A DNA stretch of 64,000 nucleotides, from positions 15,732-79,731 of the forward strand of contig MNSZ01000063.1 of the NCBI GenBank assembly GCA_001916715.1. Reading direction: 5' to 3'. This DNA comes from Firmicutes bacterium CAG:24053_14. Lineage in GTDB: Bacteria; Bacillota; Clostridia; Oscillospirales; Oscillospiraceae. Positions 22,870-32,408 of the stretch are shown piece after piece. Below the pieces are notes generated by a model. It saw only the letters and a program-made list of their open reading frames with translations, was not told the origin of the DNA and did no database searches. Each line of letters starts with the position of its first letter. Position 1 is the stretch's first letter. A program made the translations under genes and the position numbers.

Positions 22870-25469
22870 CAGCCCCTCGCTTTCTGCTGAAGCTCGCTGA
22901 GCAGATTCAGCGCCTCGAGCGGTGTGAGTGAATTTATGTCCGTGCCGCGCAGAATGCGCCCGACCTCGTCGGTGCCTGCGTCAACAAGGCTTATCTGATC
23001 GTCCTTTTCCGGCTTTTTCGCCTTCGGCGACGCGGCATCGGCCTCGAACTGCCGGAGATAGGTCTTGGCCTTGGAAACGACCTTGTCCGGAACTCCGGCG
23101 AGCTTTGCGACCTCGATGCCGTAGCTGTCGTCGGCAGCGCCGGGCACGATCTTGCGCAGGAAAACGAGGCTGTCGCCCTGCTTTTTCGCGCTTATCGAAT
23201 AGTTGTGCACGCCCTCGACGCTGCCCTCGAGCGCGGCCAGCTCGTGATAATGCGTTGCGAACATCGTCTTTGCGCCGAGCTTTTTCTTGTCCGCGCAGTA
23301 TTCCAGCACCGCGCGCGCTATCGCCATGCCGTCGTAGGTCGAGGTGCCGCGGCCGATCTCGTCGAGGATCAGCAGGCTTTGCCCCGTCGCGTGGCTGAGG
23401 ATATTCGCGACCTCGCTCATCTCGAGCATGAAGGTCGATTGGCCCGACGCGAGATCGTCCGACGCGCCGATGCGCGTGAACACGCGGTCAACGACGCCGA
23501 TGACGGCGCTTTTTGCCGGAACAAAGGAGCCTATCTGCGCCATGAGCGTTATGAGCGCGGTCTGGCGCATGTAGGTGCTCTTACCGGCCATGTTCGGCCC
23601 GGTGACGATGGCGACGCGGTTGCCCTCGCAGTTTAGCTGCGTGTCGTTCGGAACAAAGGCAATGTCGCTGAGCGTCTGCTCGACGACGGGGTGCCGCCCC
23701 TCGCGGATGATAAGCTCGCCCGAGGCGTCCACCTCCGGCATGCAGTAGTCGTTGCGCACGGCGACCTCGGCAAAGGCGCACAGAACGTCAAGCTGCGCTA
23801 TCGCCTCGGCGGTTGCCTGGACCTTCGCGACCTGCTCGGCTATCGTACTGCACAGGTCCATGAAAAAGTCGTATTCCAGCTGCTTTATCTTGTCCGAAGC
23901 GGTCAGGAGCGTCGTTTCAAGCTCCTTCAGCTCCGGGGTGAAGTAGCGCTCGTTTGAAACAAGCGTCTGCTTGCGTATGTAGTTATCGGGGATCTTGACA
24001 TCGCCTGCGGATTTCGGCACGTCGATGTAGTAGCCGAACACCTTGTTGTAGCCGATCTTGAGCTTTTTGATGCCGGTGCGGATGCGCTCCTTGGCCTCAA
24101 GCTCCGCGACTGCCTGCGCGCCGTTATCGCGGATGTTGCGCAGGTGATCGACCTGGTCGGAGTAGCCGGGCTTGAGTATGCCGCCCTCGCGCACGGAAAA
24201 CGGGGGATCGTCGCAGATCGCCCAGCTTATGCGCATGTGTATCTCCTCAAGCGTGTCAAGCTCGGATATCGAGCGCAGAAGCGCGCTTTTGAAGGGCTTT
24301 AAAAGCTCAGCTATCCTCGGCAGCGCCGCCGCGCAGTCACGCAGAACGATAAGGTCGCGGCCGTTTGCCGTTCCGTAAACTATGCGGCCGATAAGCCGCT
24401 GCATGTCGCCCATGCCGCGCAGAGTGTCGATAAGCTCGCCGCGCGCGACGTTGTCCTTGAAAAGCTCGTCCACGGCGCTGAGCCTGCGCTTTATGGCGAT
24501 GGGGCTAAGAAGCGGCCGCTCGATCCACGCGCGCAGCTCGCGTCCGCCCATCGGCGTTTTCGTCTTGTCCAGCACCCACAGGAGCGAGCCGCGCTTTTCG
24601 CCCGTGCGCAGCGATTCCGTCAGCTCCAGCGAGCGGCGCGTCGCCCAGTCAAGCTCCATGTATCTTCCGCCGGTGAACAGGTCGATGCGGCGGATGTGCG
24701 CCATGTCGGTTTTCTGCGTTTCGCTGATATACCGCAAAAGCGCGCCGGCAGCCGACACTGCCGCCGGTGCGTCGCCAAGCCCGGCCTCGTCGATCGAGGA
24801 AAGGCCGAACTGCTCGCACACGCGCGCAGCGCAGGACATGTATTCGTAATCGTCGCCGCCCATTTCGAGCAGGCAGCCGAGCTTTTTCTGCGCAAAGTCG
24901 GGAATGGTCTTTGTCTCGGCCGCGCCCTTGTTCATGATAAGCTCGCGCGGCGCGAAGCGGCCAAGCTCGTTGAGAACGTGGCTCAGGTTATCGCCCTCGA
25001 ACGCCGCGACGCAGAACTCGCCCGTCGAGATATCGCAGAACGCCGCCGCGCACTTGCCCGATTCGTAGTACACCGCGCCCAGGTAGTTGCTCTTGCCCTC
25101 CTCGAGCATCGAAGCGTCCGTCACCGTGCCGGGTGTGATTATCCTTATAACGTCGCGCTTGACAAGGCCCTTGGCCGTCGCCGGGTCCTCTATCTGCTCG
25201 CAGATGGCGACCTTGTAGCCCTTGGCGATCAGCCGCGCTATATACGTCTGACAGCTGTGATACGGCACGCCGCACATCGGCGTGCGCTGCTCGGGGTCGG
25301 CGACCGACCTGTCGCGCGTGGTCAGCGCAAGGTCAAGCTCACGCGAGGCAACACGTGCGTCCTCGTCGAACATCTCGTAAAAATCCCCGAGGCGGAAAAA
25401 CAGCAGACAGTCGCTGTATTGCGACTTGATCTGCTGATATTGCATTTTCATCGGTGTAAGCTCTGCCAT
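22869..25469 (-). CDS. mutS: DNA mismatch repair protein MutS
   Basis: MutS recognises mismatches and recruits MutL. The 866-residue protein shows the mismatch-binding motif FYEMF near the N-terminus, core and clamp domains, the Walker A GPNMAGKST and Walker B ILDEIGRGTSTYDG, and a C-terminal dimerisation tail. Length is normal. The ATG at 25469 follows a repeat-derived AGGAG-hairpin site (25470-25498); no other Shine-Dalgarno is close. It is separated from mutL by the miaB block and two repeat regions. Confidence 0.97.
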   Translation of the reverse strand: MAELTPMKMQYQQIKSQYSDCLLFFRLGDFYEMFDEDARVASRELDLALTTRDRSVADPEQRTPMCGVPYHSCQTYIARLIAKGYKVAICEQIEDPATAKGLVKRDVIRIITPGTVTDASMLEEGKSNYLGAVYYESGKCAAAFCDISTGEFCVAAFEGDNLSHVLNELGRFAPRELIMNKGAAETKTIPDFAQKKLGCLLEMGGDDYEYMSCAARVCEQFGLSSIDEAGLGDAPAAVSAAGALLRYISETQKTDMAHIRRIDLFTGGRYMELDWATRRSLELTESLRTGEKRGSLLWVLDKTKTPMGGRELRAWIERPLLSPIAIKRRLSAVDELFKDNVARGELIDTLRGMGDMQRLIGRIVYGTANGRDLIVLRDCAAALPRIAELLKPFKSALLRSISELDTLEEIHMRISWAICDDPPFSVREGGILKPGYSDQVDHLRNIRDNGAQAVAELEAKERIRTGIKKLKIGYNKVFGYYIDVPKSAGDVKIPDNYIRKQTLVSNERYFTPELKELETTLLTASDKIKQLEYDFFMDLCSTIAEQVAKVQATAEAIAQLDVLCAFAEVAVRNDYCMPEVDASGELIIREGRHPVVEQTLSDIAFVPNDTQLNCEGNRVAIVTGPNMAGKSTYMRQTALITLMAQIGSFVPAKSAVIGVVDRVFTRIGASDDLASGQSTFMLEMSEVANILSHATGQSLLILDEIGRGTSTYDGMAIARAVLEYCADKKKLGAKTMFATHYHELAALEGSVEGVHNYSISAKKQGDSLVFLRKIVPGAADDSYGIEVAKLAGVPDKVVSKAKTYLRQFEADAASPKAKKPEKDDQISLVDAGTDEVGRILRGTDINSLTPLEALNLLSELQQKARG

Positions 25470-25498
25470 TTTTTCAGTAGCGCTTTAGCGCTTCTCCT
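25470..25498 (-). promoter_or_regulatory. Repeat-derived ribosome-binding site with looped hairpin (mutS)
   Basis: Read towards mutS: AGGAG (25498-25494), hairpin AGCGC-TAAA-GCGCT (25492-25479, perfect 5-bp stem), then ACTGAAAAA and ATG. Physical spacing 24 nt; effective spacing ~10 nt if folded. Confidence 0.65.
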
Positions 25499-26122
25499 AT
25501 ACATTTTTTGCGTGAACCCGGTGTCGAAGCTGCGGTGGAAACCGTGCTTTCTCGCACCCCGGAAGATTGTGCTATATTGGTGCAAAATATCGTCTGCACC
25601 CTTTTGCCTTCCCCTGCGTAGCTTGAGGGGAAGACATTTAGAGGCGCCTTACTGCTCCTACGGATACGTCTATTGCGGTAGCCCGGTTCGGAACATTGGC
25701 ATAAACCATATTGTTTCGCACACCATAAGGCAACGCAACCGTAGGGGCGATCATTGATCGCCCGTTTGCCACGGTTTTGCCAGCACCCACCGGTCGTGCT
25801 GACGCAGTATGTGTATCGGCAATTATTCACTATTAATTATTCATCATTCATTATTCATTGGGGCGGTCATGGACCGTCCCTTTTGCCTTCCCCTGCGTAG
25901 CTTGAGGGGAAGGTGTCACCTTGGTGACGGATGAGGTGTTATTAAATCTGCGGCGTTAGCCGCAACATTTTTGAATCGGGCGATCAATGATCGCCCCTAC
26001 GGGTGCGGCAGAAAATTCAGCAACGCACTTGCGTTACGCGAAACGTCACGGTTTTGCACGCACCCTCGACACCGGGCAACCGCAATATGCGTATCCGTAG
26101 CTGCGTCAAAGCGCCTCCGAAA
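25470..26122. repeat. Mosaic intergenic repeat, cluster 4 (mutS/PH-like gene)
   Basis: Fills the gap between mutS and the gene at 26106 and overlaps the last codons of that gene. Cassettes: CCTTCCCCTGCGTAGCTTGA twice (~25605, ~25885), GATCATTGATCGCCC (~25750) and its inverse (~25980), an ATTATTCA-rich run (~25820-25857) and GGGGCGGTCATGGACCGTCC (~25859). The right end is AAGCGCCTCCGAAAA. Confidence 0.8.
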
Positions 26123-26621
26123 ACTGGGGAGGGAGGAATTTTTTCAGCTCTTCGACGGTGTTATCGGCGTCGGAGAAATAGAAAACTCCCTTTTCGACAA
26201 ACTCGGGGAACTCCTTTTTCTCCTTCTCGCTCAGCTCGTGGTCGGAGACATAGCACCACCACGACCAGCGCGTTTTGATCCTGCCGCAGCAGACCGCATC
26301 GTCCCAGTTAAGGCGATACTCGACGCTGTCCGCGCCGCCGGTGCGGAAGATGATGCCCTGCTCGGTGAACGAGACGTTTGCAAGGCCGAAGTTAGTCTCG
26401 GAAATGAACTTTGCGGCAAACAGCCAGATCACCGAAAGCGCGGCGGCGATGACGGCAATGCCGCGCACGCCCTCAAGCGCCGGAACGAAAAAGCTAAGCA
26501 CCGTGACGATAAGGCCAAGCGGCAGCAGCACAAGCCCGGCATAGAAAAAGCCTTTCATTATGTTCGAGGGGAAGCGCAGCGTCTGCGTGACGCGGAATCT
26601 TTTGAGCTTTTCGCTTTTCAT
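26106..26621 (-). CDS. Small membrane protein with PH-like C-terminal domain, unknown function
   Basis: A 171-residue protein with two adjacent membrane segments (~22-45 and ~52-72) and a soluble C-terminal part with beta-rich, PH/YcxB-like character (VSFTEQGIIFRTG, LNWDDAVCCG). I do not recognise a specific family. It begins one base after the miaB stop, so it is in an operon with miaB. Its final residues F-S-E-A-L-stop are encoded by the mosaic repeat end (TTTTCGGAGGCGCTTTGA), so the C-terminus is insertion-derived. Confidence 0.75.
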   Translation of the reverse strand: MKSEKLKRFRVTQTLRFPSNIMKGFFYAGLVLLPLGLIVTVLSFFVPALEGVRGIAVIAAALSVIWLFAAKFISETNFGLANVSFTEQGIIFRTGGADSVEYRLNWDDAVCCGRIKTRWSWWCYVSDHELSEKEKKEFPEFVEKGVFYFSDADNTVEELKKFLPPQFSEAL

Positions 26622-26622
26622 T

Positions 26623-28038
26623 TTATTCTCCGTCCTTTCCGTACAGCGCCCAGGTGTTGCCCGAGGTGATCTTTACGTCAATAAACTGCCCTATCAGCGA
26701 CTTATCGCCTGCAAGATGCACAAGGCGGCCGCCGTTTGTTCGCGATGAGAGGTTGTACTCGTCCTTGCCGGTCTCGCCGTCAACGAGGACGCGCACGGTT
26801 TTGCCGATATACTCGGCGTGCTTTTCGGCGGAAACTCGGTTTGCCGCCTCCAGCAGCCTGTCAAACCTGCGCTGCTTATCCTCGCGCGTGGCCGCGTCCG
26901 GCATGCTCGCCGCCGGGGTGCCGACGCGCTTTGAGTAGATAAAGGTGAACATCGCGTCGTATCTCACCTCGTCGCAGAGCTTTATCGTGTCCTCAAACTC
27001 CTCGTCCGTCTCGCCGGGGAAGCCGACGATGATATCGGTGGTTATGACGAGGTCGGGCATATAGCTGCGCGCAAGCTTCACCTGCGCAAGATATTTCTCG
27101 GCGGTGTAGTTTCGGTTCATGGCCTTGAGCACGCGGTCGTTGCCCGACTGCACGGGCAGGTGCAGCTGATGCGCGCACTTTTCGCACTCGGCCATCGTTT
27201 TGAACAGCTTCTCCGTTGCGTCCTTGGGGTGGCTTGTCATGAAGCGGATGAGAAACTCGCCGGGGATGTCGTTTATCATGCGGATGAGGTCTGCAAAATC
27301 AACGCCCAGCCCGAGATCCTTGCCGTAGGAGTTGACGTTCTGCCCGAGCAGTGTAATGTCCTTGCAGCCGGACTCGACAAGCTCGCGTGCCTCGGCGACG
27401 ATATCCTCCGGGCGGCGTGATCTTTCACGGCCGCGGACGTAGGGAACGACGCAGTAGGTGCAGAAATTGTTGCAGCCGTACATGATCGAAAGCCAGGCCT
27501 TAACGCTGCTGTCGCGCTTTAGGGGCATGCCCTCGGCGACATAGCCGTCGCTTTTCTCGGCGGCGAAAACGCGCTTGTGGCTCGTCATGGTTTTCAGCAG
27601 CAGCTCCGGGAAGCGCCACAGCTCGTGCGGCCCGAAAACGAGATCGACCACGGGGTAGGACTTCTTTATCTTCTCGACCATGTGCTCCTGCTGCACCATG
27701 CAGCCGCACACGGCGATTATCTGGCCGGGGCGCTGCTTTTTGCTGTGGTTAAGCTGCCCGACATTGCCGAGAACGCGCATCTCCGCGTGCTCGCGCACGG
27801 CGCAGGTGTTCACGACGATGACGTCGGCCTCGAACTCGTCCTGCGTGAAGCCGTAGCCCATCTCGGCGAGGTAGCCGCGCAGCTTCTCGCTGTCGGCCTC
27901 GTTCTGCTGGCAGCCGTAGGTATCGACCATTGCGAGCGGCCGGTTTTTCTGCGAAACGAAGCTATCGTATATCTCGCGGCAGATATCCTCCTGCCGGCGG
28001 ATGGCTTCAATGCTTATCTCTTTTCTTTCGTATGCCAT
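26623..28038 (-). CDS. miaB: tRNA-2-methylthio-N6-isopentenyladenosine synthase MiaB
   Basis: MiaB adds the methylthio group to i6A37 of tRNAs, acting after MiaA, which is also encoded in this window. Seen: the N-terminal UPF0004 domain (TYGCQQNEADSEK), the radical SAM cluster motif GCNNFCTYCVVPY, and a C-terminal TRAM domain. The frame opens upstream at a GTG (28071) inside a repeat; the ATG at 28038 (MAYERKEIS) has AAGGG at suitable spacing and is preferred. About 471 residues, normal. Confidence 0.96.
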   Translation of the reverse strand: MAYERKEISIEAIRRQEDICREIYDSFVSQKNRPLAMVDTYGCQQNEADSEKLRGYLAEMGYGFTQDEFEADVIVVNTCAVREHAEMRVLGNVGQLNHSKKQRPGQIIAVCGCMVQQEHMVEKIKKSYPVVDLVFGPHELWRFPELLLKTMTSHKRVFAAEKSDGYVAEGMPLKRDSSVKAWLSIMYGCNNFCTYCVVPYVRGRERSRRPEDIVAEARELVESGCKDITLLGQNVNSYGKDLGLGVDFADLIRMINDIPGEFLIRFMTSHPKDATEKLFKTMAECEKCAHQLHLPVQSGNDRVLKAMNRNYTAEKYLAQVKLARSYMPDLVITTDIIVGFPGETDEEFEDTIKLCDEVRYDAMFTFIYSKRVGTPAASMPDAATREDKQRRFDRLLEAANRVSAEKHAEYIGKTVRVLVDGETGKDEYNLSSRTNGGRLVHLAGDKSLIGQFIDVKITSGNTWALYGKDGE

Positions 28039-28070
28039 TTTTCTTTTCCCTTGCAAACAATAAAAGTACA

Positions 28071-28337
28071 CAGCGTGTCAAAAAAGTCTTTGACTTTTTT
28101 GCACGCTTCAAAAACGCCACATTTTTTGTGAAAACAGGTTTTCACGAAAAATCTCGCTACGCTCGTCATGGCTATTAATCCAATTTCGAGTGGGGCCTTT
28201 TTCTCGCTGCGGCTCGGTCACGTCGCGGCTCTGACATGCCCCCGGCATGTCATTCACTACCGCGCCGCCGCTTCGCTACCCCTCGAGCTCCCCTGCTGCT
28301 CTATTATCTTTCTTTTGCAGCATAGTTTTTCGACAAA
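28071..28337. repeat. Second dispersed repeat family, copy 1 (miaB/mutL)
   Basis: Begins CAGCGTGTCAAAAAAGTC, includes the palindromes GTGAAAACAGGTTTTCAC and GTCAAAAAAGTC...GACTTTTTTG, and ends GCAGCATAGTTTTTCGACA. A diverged copy lies at 50300-50517. It fills most of the ~400-bp gap before mutL. AT-rich sequence (28338-28436) that follows probably holds the mutL promoter; no convincing -35/-10 pair was fixed. Confidence 0.75.
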
Positions 28338-28436
28338 CTGAGTACATTATATATTAACATAAATTCAGTGGAATTTTCAACACAATTAATGTATAATGAG
28401 TTAATTAACAAAGATGAGCAAAGACGAGGTTAGCCC

Positions 28437-30317
28437 ATGACACGCATTAACATTCTTCCGCCGCTGGTGGCCGATATGATCGCCGCCGGCGAGGTTGTCG
28501 AGCGTCCGGCGTCGGTGATAAAGGAGCTTATGGAAAACTCCTTCGACGCGGGCGCATCCAAGGTGACGGTCGAGTTCAAAAGCGGCGGCGCGACATACAT
28601 AAAAATAAGCGACGACGGCTGCGGCATGAGCCCCGAGGACGCGGGCATCGCCTTCACCCGGCACGCAACGAGCAAGCTGCATGACGAAAAGGGTCTTGAA
28701 GCCATCGGAACGATGGGCTTTCGCGGCGAGGCGCTTGCGGCGATCGCGGCGGTCAGCCGCATTGAGCTTATAACGCGCGAAAAGGGCGCGGCCGAGGGCG
28801 TGCGCGTCGTCGTTCAGGCAGGCGATATCATCGACATGTCGCCCATCGGCTGCCCGGAGGGCACGAGCATCACCGTGCGCGATATCTTCCACAACACCCC
28901 GGCGCGGCTGAAGTTTCTCAAATCCGACCGCTCGGAGGCCTCGGCCTGCATTTCGGCCGCGCTGCACTGCGCCCTCGGCAGACCCGAGGTATCGGTGCGC
29001 CTAAAGCGCGACGGCGAGGAGGTTTTCTTCACCCCCGGCGACGGGCGCGAGGAATCGGCGGTGTACGCGCTTCTCGGGCGCGAGACCGCGCGCGGCATGC
29101 TGCCGGTTTCCGGCAAGGGCGAGAGCATGGCCGTCACGGGCTTCACCTCGTCCCCGGCCTTCGGCCGCGGCAACCGCGCAAACCAGCACTTTTACTGCAA
29201 CGGCAGGTATATAAAGTCCGTGCTGCTGCAATCGGCGGTCGAGCAGGCGTACAAAAACACGCTCCTGACCGGAAAATTTCCCTCCTGCGTTTTGTATCTG
29301 GAACTTTCGCGCGGCGCGGTGGACGTGAACGTCCACCCGGCAAAGACCGAGGTCAAATTCTCCGAAGAAAAGAAGGTTTTCGACCTTGTTTACCAGACCG
29401 TGCGCGCCTGTCTCGAGGCCGGGGAAAAGCCGATCGAGATCACGCTCTCAGAGGGCACGCGGCGCACCGTTTCCGCTCCGAAGCCGGAGTTTTTCCGCAG
29501 CATGAGCGCCGAGGAATACCGCGCCAAGGCCGCGGCGAGCGCGCCTGCAAAGCCCGTTTCTTCCGCACCGGTGTCTGCGCCGAGGCGCGAGGAAAGACCC
29601 GTTTTCCGCGCTCCGGCGGCGTACCCGGCTCCCGAGCCGCCGCAAAAAGACCCGGTCTTGCCGAAAATCGACAAAAACCCCCTTTTTTCTCCCGCTCCCG
29701 AGCGAAAAAATGTTGAAAAATCAGTTGAAAATGTTGAAAAAATCAGCGCTCCGGCCTGCCGCGTGATCGGCGAGGCGCTGGATACCTATATCCTTGCGGA
29801 GATCGGCGACGAGCTTATGCTCATCGACAAGCACGCGGCGCACGAGCGCATGATATTCGACCGCCTCAAGGCGCAGAGCAGGCAGATAATGAGCCAGACG
29901 CTGCTTGCGCCGGTCATCATCCGGCCGACGGCCGAGGACGCGGAGATCATCGAGAAAAACGCCGCGCTTTTGGACGAGATGGGCTTTGAGGTCGAGCCGT
30001 TCGGCGAGGAGAGCTTTGCCGTGCGCTCGGTACCGGACGACGTTGACGTTTCCGAGGCCGCATCCGCGCTTGAGGAGATATGCCAAAGGCTGCGCGAGGG
30101 CGGCGAGGTCTCGGCCGAGAGCGCGCGCGACGAGATACTGCACACCGTCGCCTGCAAGGCGGCGATAAAGGCCGGACGGCGGCACGATATCGCCGAGCTT
30201 GAGCGCATCGCCTGCGCCGTCGCCTCGGGCGAGGTCAAATACTGCCCCCACGGCAGACCCGTTTCCGCGCGCCTGAGCAAAAAGCAGCTCGATAAATTCT
30301 TCAGCAGGATCGTTTGA
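28437..30317 (+). CDS. mutL: DNA mismatch repair protein MutL
   Basis: MutL links MutS recognition to strand removal. Seen: the N-terminal GHKL ATPase (PLVADMIAAGEVVERPASVI, ELMENSFDAGA, DDGCGM, MGFRGEAL), a Pro/Ala-rich linker (~340-430), and a C-terminal endonuclease domain with DKHAAHER (family DQHA-x2-E, Gln replaced by Lys) and the metal-site motif CPHGRP near the end. This fits the nicking MutL of bacteria without MutH. 626 residues. miaA follows one base after its stop. Confidence 0.96.
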   Translation: MTRINILPPLVADMIAAGEVVERPASVIKELMENSFDAGASKVTVEFKSGGATYIKISDDGCGMSPEDAGIAFTRHATSKLHDEKGLEAIGTMGFRGEALAAIAAVSRIELITREKGAAEGVRVVVQAGDIIDMSPIGCPEGTSITVRDIFHNTPARLKFLKSDRSEASACISAALHCALGRPEVSVRLKRDGEEVFFTPGDGREESAVYALLGRETARGMLPVSGKGESMAVTGFTSSPAFGRGNRANQHFYCNGRYIKSVLLQSAVEQAYKNTLLTGKFPSCVLYLELSRGAVDVNVHPAKTEVKFSEEKKVFDLVYQTVRACLEAGEKPIEITLSEGTRRTVSAPKPEFFRSMSAEEYRAKAAASAPAKPVSSAPVSAPRREERPVFRAPAAYPAPEPPQKDPVLPKIDKNPLFSPAPERKNVEKSVENVEKISAPACRVIGEALDTYILAEIGDELMLIDKHAAHERMIFDRLKAQSRQIMSQTLLAPVIIRPTAEDAEIIEKNAALLDEMGFEVEPFGEESFAVRSVPDDVDVSEAASALEEICQRLREGGEVSAESARDEILHTVACKAAIKAGRRHDIAELERIACAVASGEVKYCPHGRPVSARLSKKQLDKFFSRIV

Positions 30318-30318
30318 T

Positions 30319-31260
30319 ATGGCAGATAAGATCGTTGTTATAACAGGCCCGACGGCAACGGGCAAAACGCGCCTTTCCGTTGAGCTTGCAAAAAAGTTCG
30401 GCGGCGAGATAGTCTCGGCCGACTCCATGCAGATATACCGTGGTATGGACATTGGTACGGCCAAGGTAACGCATACCGAGATGCAGGGTGTTACGCATCA
30501 CATGATAGACATTGTTGACCCTACCGAGGTCTATTCCGTATCGCGCTATGTTGAGGATGCCAATAAAGCAGTGCAGGATATATTGGCACGCGGCAAGCTG
30601 CCGATAATTGCAGGCGGCACGAATCTGTACATTGATTCGCTCATCTCGGGGCTTGACTTTGCCGAAAGGGCGGAGGATAATGCTCTGCGCGAAAGGCTCA
30701 ATGCGCAGTATGACGAGCTTGGCGGCGAGGCGATGATAGAGACTCTGCGCGGCTTTGACCCGGAGCGCGCGGCAAAGCTCCATCCGGCCGACAAGCGCCG
30801 CATCGTGCGCGCGATCGAGATATACACTCTCACCGGCGAGACGATCACCGAGCACGACGAGAAAACCGGAAAGCGCCCGAAAAAGTACGACGCGGTGAAG
30901 ATAGCCCTGAGCTTTGCCGACCGCGGTATGCTGTACGACAGGATAAACGGACGCGTCGATAAAATGGTAGCCGACGGGCTTTTCGATGAGGTAAAAGGGC
31001 TTCTTGATTCCGGCCTTTCGCCCGATTGTACTGCCATGCAGGCGATAGGCTACAAGGAACCGGCGGCGTACTTTGCCGGCGAAATTACAAAGGACGAGGC
31101 GACGGAGCTTATAAAGCTCTCCTCGCGCCGATACGCAAAGCGGCAGCTCACGTGGCTGCGGCGCGACGAAACGGTCAAATGGTACGAATGGCCGTCCTCG
31201 CCCGATTTTAATGAAGCGCGACGGTTTTCGACCGAATATTTGCACTCGTGTGGTTTATGA
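30319..31260 (+). CDS. miaA: tRNA dimethylallyltransferase MiaA
   Basis: Transfers dimethylallyl to A37 of UNN-reading tRNAs, the substrate for MiaB. Seen: P-loop GPTATGKTRLS (~11-21), SADSMQIYRGMDIGTAK (~35-52), the GGTNLYI segment and the C-terminal TWLRR motif. Directly downstream of mutL and followed by hfq, the classic mutL-miaA-hfq order. Confidence 0.97.
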   Translation: MADKIVVITGPTATGKTRLSVELAKKFGGEIVSADSMQIYRGMDIGTAKVTHTEMQGVTHHMIDIVDPTEVYSVSRYVEDANKAVQDILARGKLPIIAGGTNLYIDSLISGLDFAERAEDNALRERLNAQYDELGGEAMIETLRGFDPERAAKLHPADKRRIVRAIEIYTLTGETITEHDEKTGKRPKKYDAVKIALSFADRGMLYDRINGRVDKMVADGLFDEVKGLLDSGLSPDCTAMQAIGYKEPAAYFAGEITKDEATELIKLSSRRYAKRQLTWLRRDETVKWYEWPSSPDFNEARRFSTEYLHSCGL

Positions 31261-31308
31261 TGCTCTTGTCCCGGCACGGGATAATCTACATAAACAGGAG
31301 CACGAAAG

Positions 31309-31536
31309 ATGCAAAAGACACAGAATCTTCAGGACGCATTCCTCAATCAGCTTCGCCGCGAGAAGGTAAGTCTCACGGTGTTTCTCGTAAACGGATTTCA
31401 GATGCACGGCGTTATCCGCGCCTACGACGGCTTCACGGTCGTGCTCGATTCCGACGGCAGGCAGCAGCTTATTTATAAGCACGCGATATCGACGATAATT
31501 CCGCCCAAGCCCGTCGAGCTGAGCCGCGAGGAGTGA
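31309..31536 (+). CDS. hfq: RNA chaperone Hfq
   Basis: The 75-residue Sm-like protein forms a hexamer that binds small RNAs and A-rich mRNA. Seen: NLQDAFLNQLRREK, FLVNGFQMHG and the Sm2 motif IYKHAIST containing the YKH residues. AGGAGCACGAAAG precedes the ATG. The stop overlaps the GTG of the next gene (GTGA). Confidence 0.97.
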   Translation: MQKTQNLQDAFLNQLRREKVSLTVFLVNGFQMHGVIRAYDGFTVVLDSDGRQQLIYKHAISTIIPPKPVELSREE

Positions 31537-32381
31537 AAACGGGCGCATCGTACCTGCGATACGCGGCGGCTGCGGTATTCCTCGCCGCTGCCGCGTGGAC
31601 GCTGGCATTCTTCATCGGCCGCGAGCAGTCGCCGGAAACGGTGAGGGCAGAACGGGCCGAGGTCAGGATAAGCATCGTTGCCGAAGGTACAGTCTGGCGG
31701 AGAGAAACCGTTCTCGTCTGTGACGATGCCGGCGCGTATCTTGCGCACAAGCCGGGCGACAGAGTCTCCGGCGGAAGCGTCATAGCCGTCGAGAATAGCG
31801 TGCTCGACGATTACCTGACGCACCTTGAATTATCCGGCGGCGCGCAGCCCGACAAGGGCGAAATGCGCGGCCTTACATATGCGCCCGAGGCCGGGATATT
31901 CAGCACCTTTGTTGACGGTCTGGAGGCATGCTCACTTGAGGAGGTAAGCTCGGCCGAGCCGTTTATTCCGCAGGGCGCGGTGGGCAAAATAGTCTCGGGC
32001 GGCTGGTATTTCATCGCCGAAACGCCGGAGACCGATAAGCTTCGCCGGGGCATGAGCGTAACGGTCTCGCTCCCGGACGAGGTGAGCGCGACAGTCATTT
32101 CCGCAGAAAACGGAAAGGCGGTGCTCCGCTGCCGCGACGGGCTTGAGGACGTTGTCAACACGCGCCGCGCCGCATTCCGCATAACGGTTTCCGAGGCGCA
32201 GGGGATAAAGATCCCCGACAAGGCTCTGCACCGCGACGGAGACGGAGCGTTTGTGTATGTTCTGCGCGCCGGCATCGCCGAGCGCTGCAAGGCCGATATC
32301 CTGCACACCGGCGACGGATACGTTCTTGTCCGCGAGGGCGAGATACGCGAAGGCATGCAGATAATTATAGACAGTTATTAG
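31533..32381 (+). CDS. HlyD-like membrane-anchored adaptor protein
   Basis: A 282-residue protein with an N-terminal membrane anchor (~10-28) and an extracellular region of barrel-sandwich/beta-barrel character (VWRRETVLVCDDAGAYL, GKIVSGGWYFIAE, VLREG-type end), resembling HlyD-family adaptor proteins common next to ylmE-sepF in Clostridia. No ABC partner is adjacent, so a role in export is unproven; the setting suggests an envelope or division role (inference). Start is GTG overlapping the hfq stop, with GAGGAG upstream inside hfq. Confidence 0.7.
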   Translation: MKTGASYLRYAAAAVFLAAAAWTLAFFIGREQSPETVRAERAEVRISIVAEGTVWRRETVLVCDDAGAYLAHKPGDRVSGGSVIAVENSVLDDYLTHLELSGGAQPDKGEMRGLTYAPEAGIFSTFVDGLEACSLEEVSSAEPFIPQGAVGKIVSGGWYFIAETPETDKLRRGMSVTVSLPDEVSATVISAENGKAVLRCRDGLEDVVNTRRAAFRITVSEAQGIKIPDKALHRDGDGAFVYVLRAGIAERCKADILHTGDGYVLVREGEIREGMQIIIDSY

Positions 32382-32408
32382 ACAGTTAAAAATTAAGATA
32401 AAGCTGGG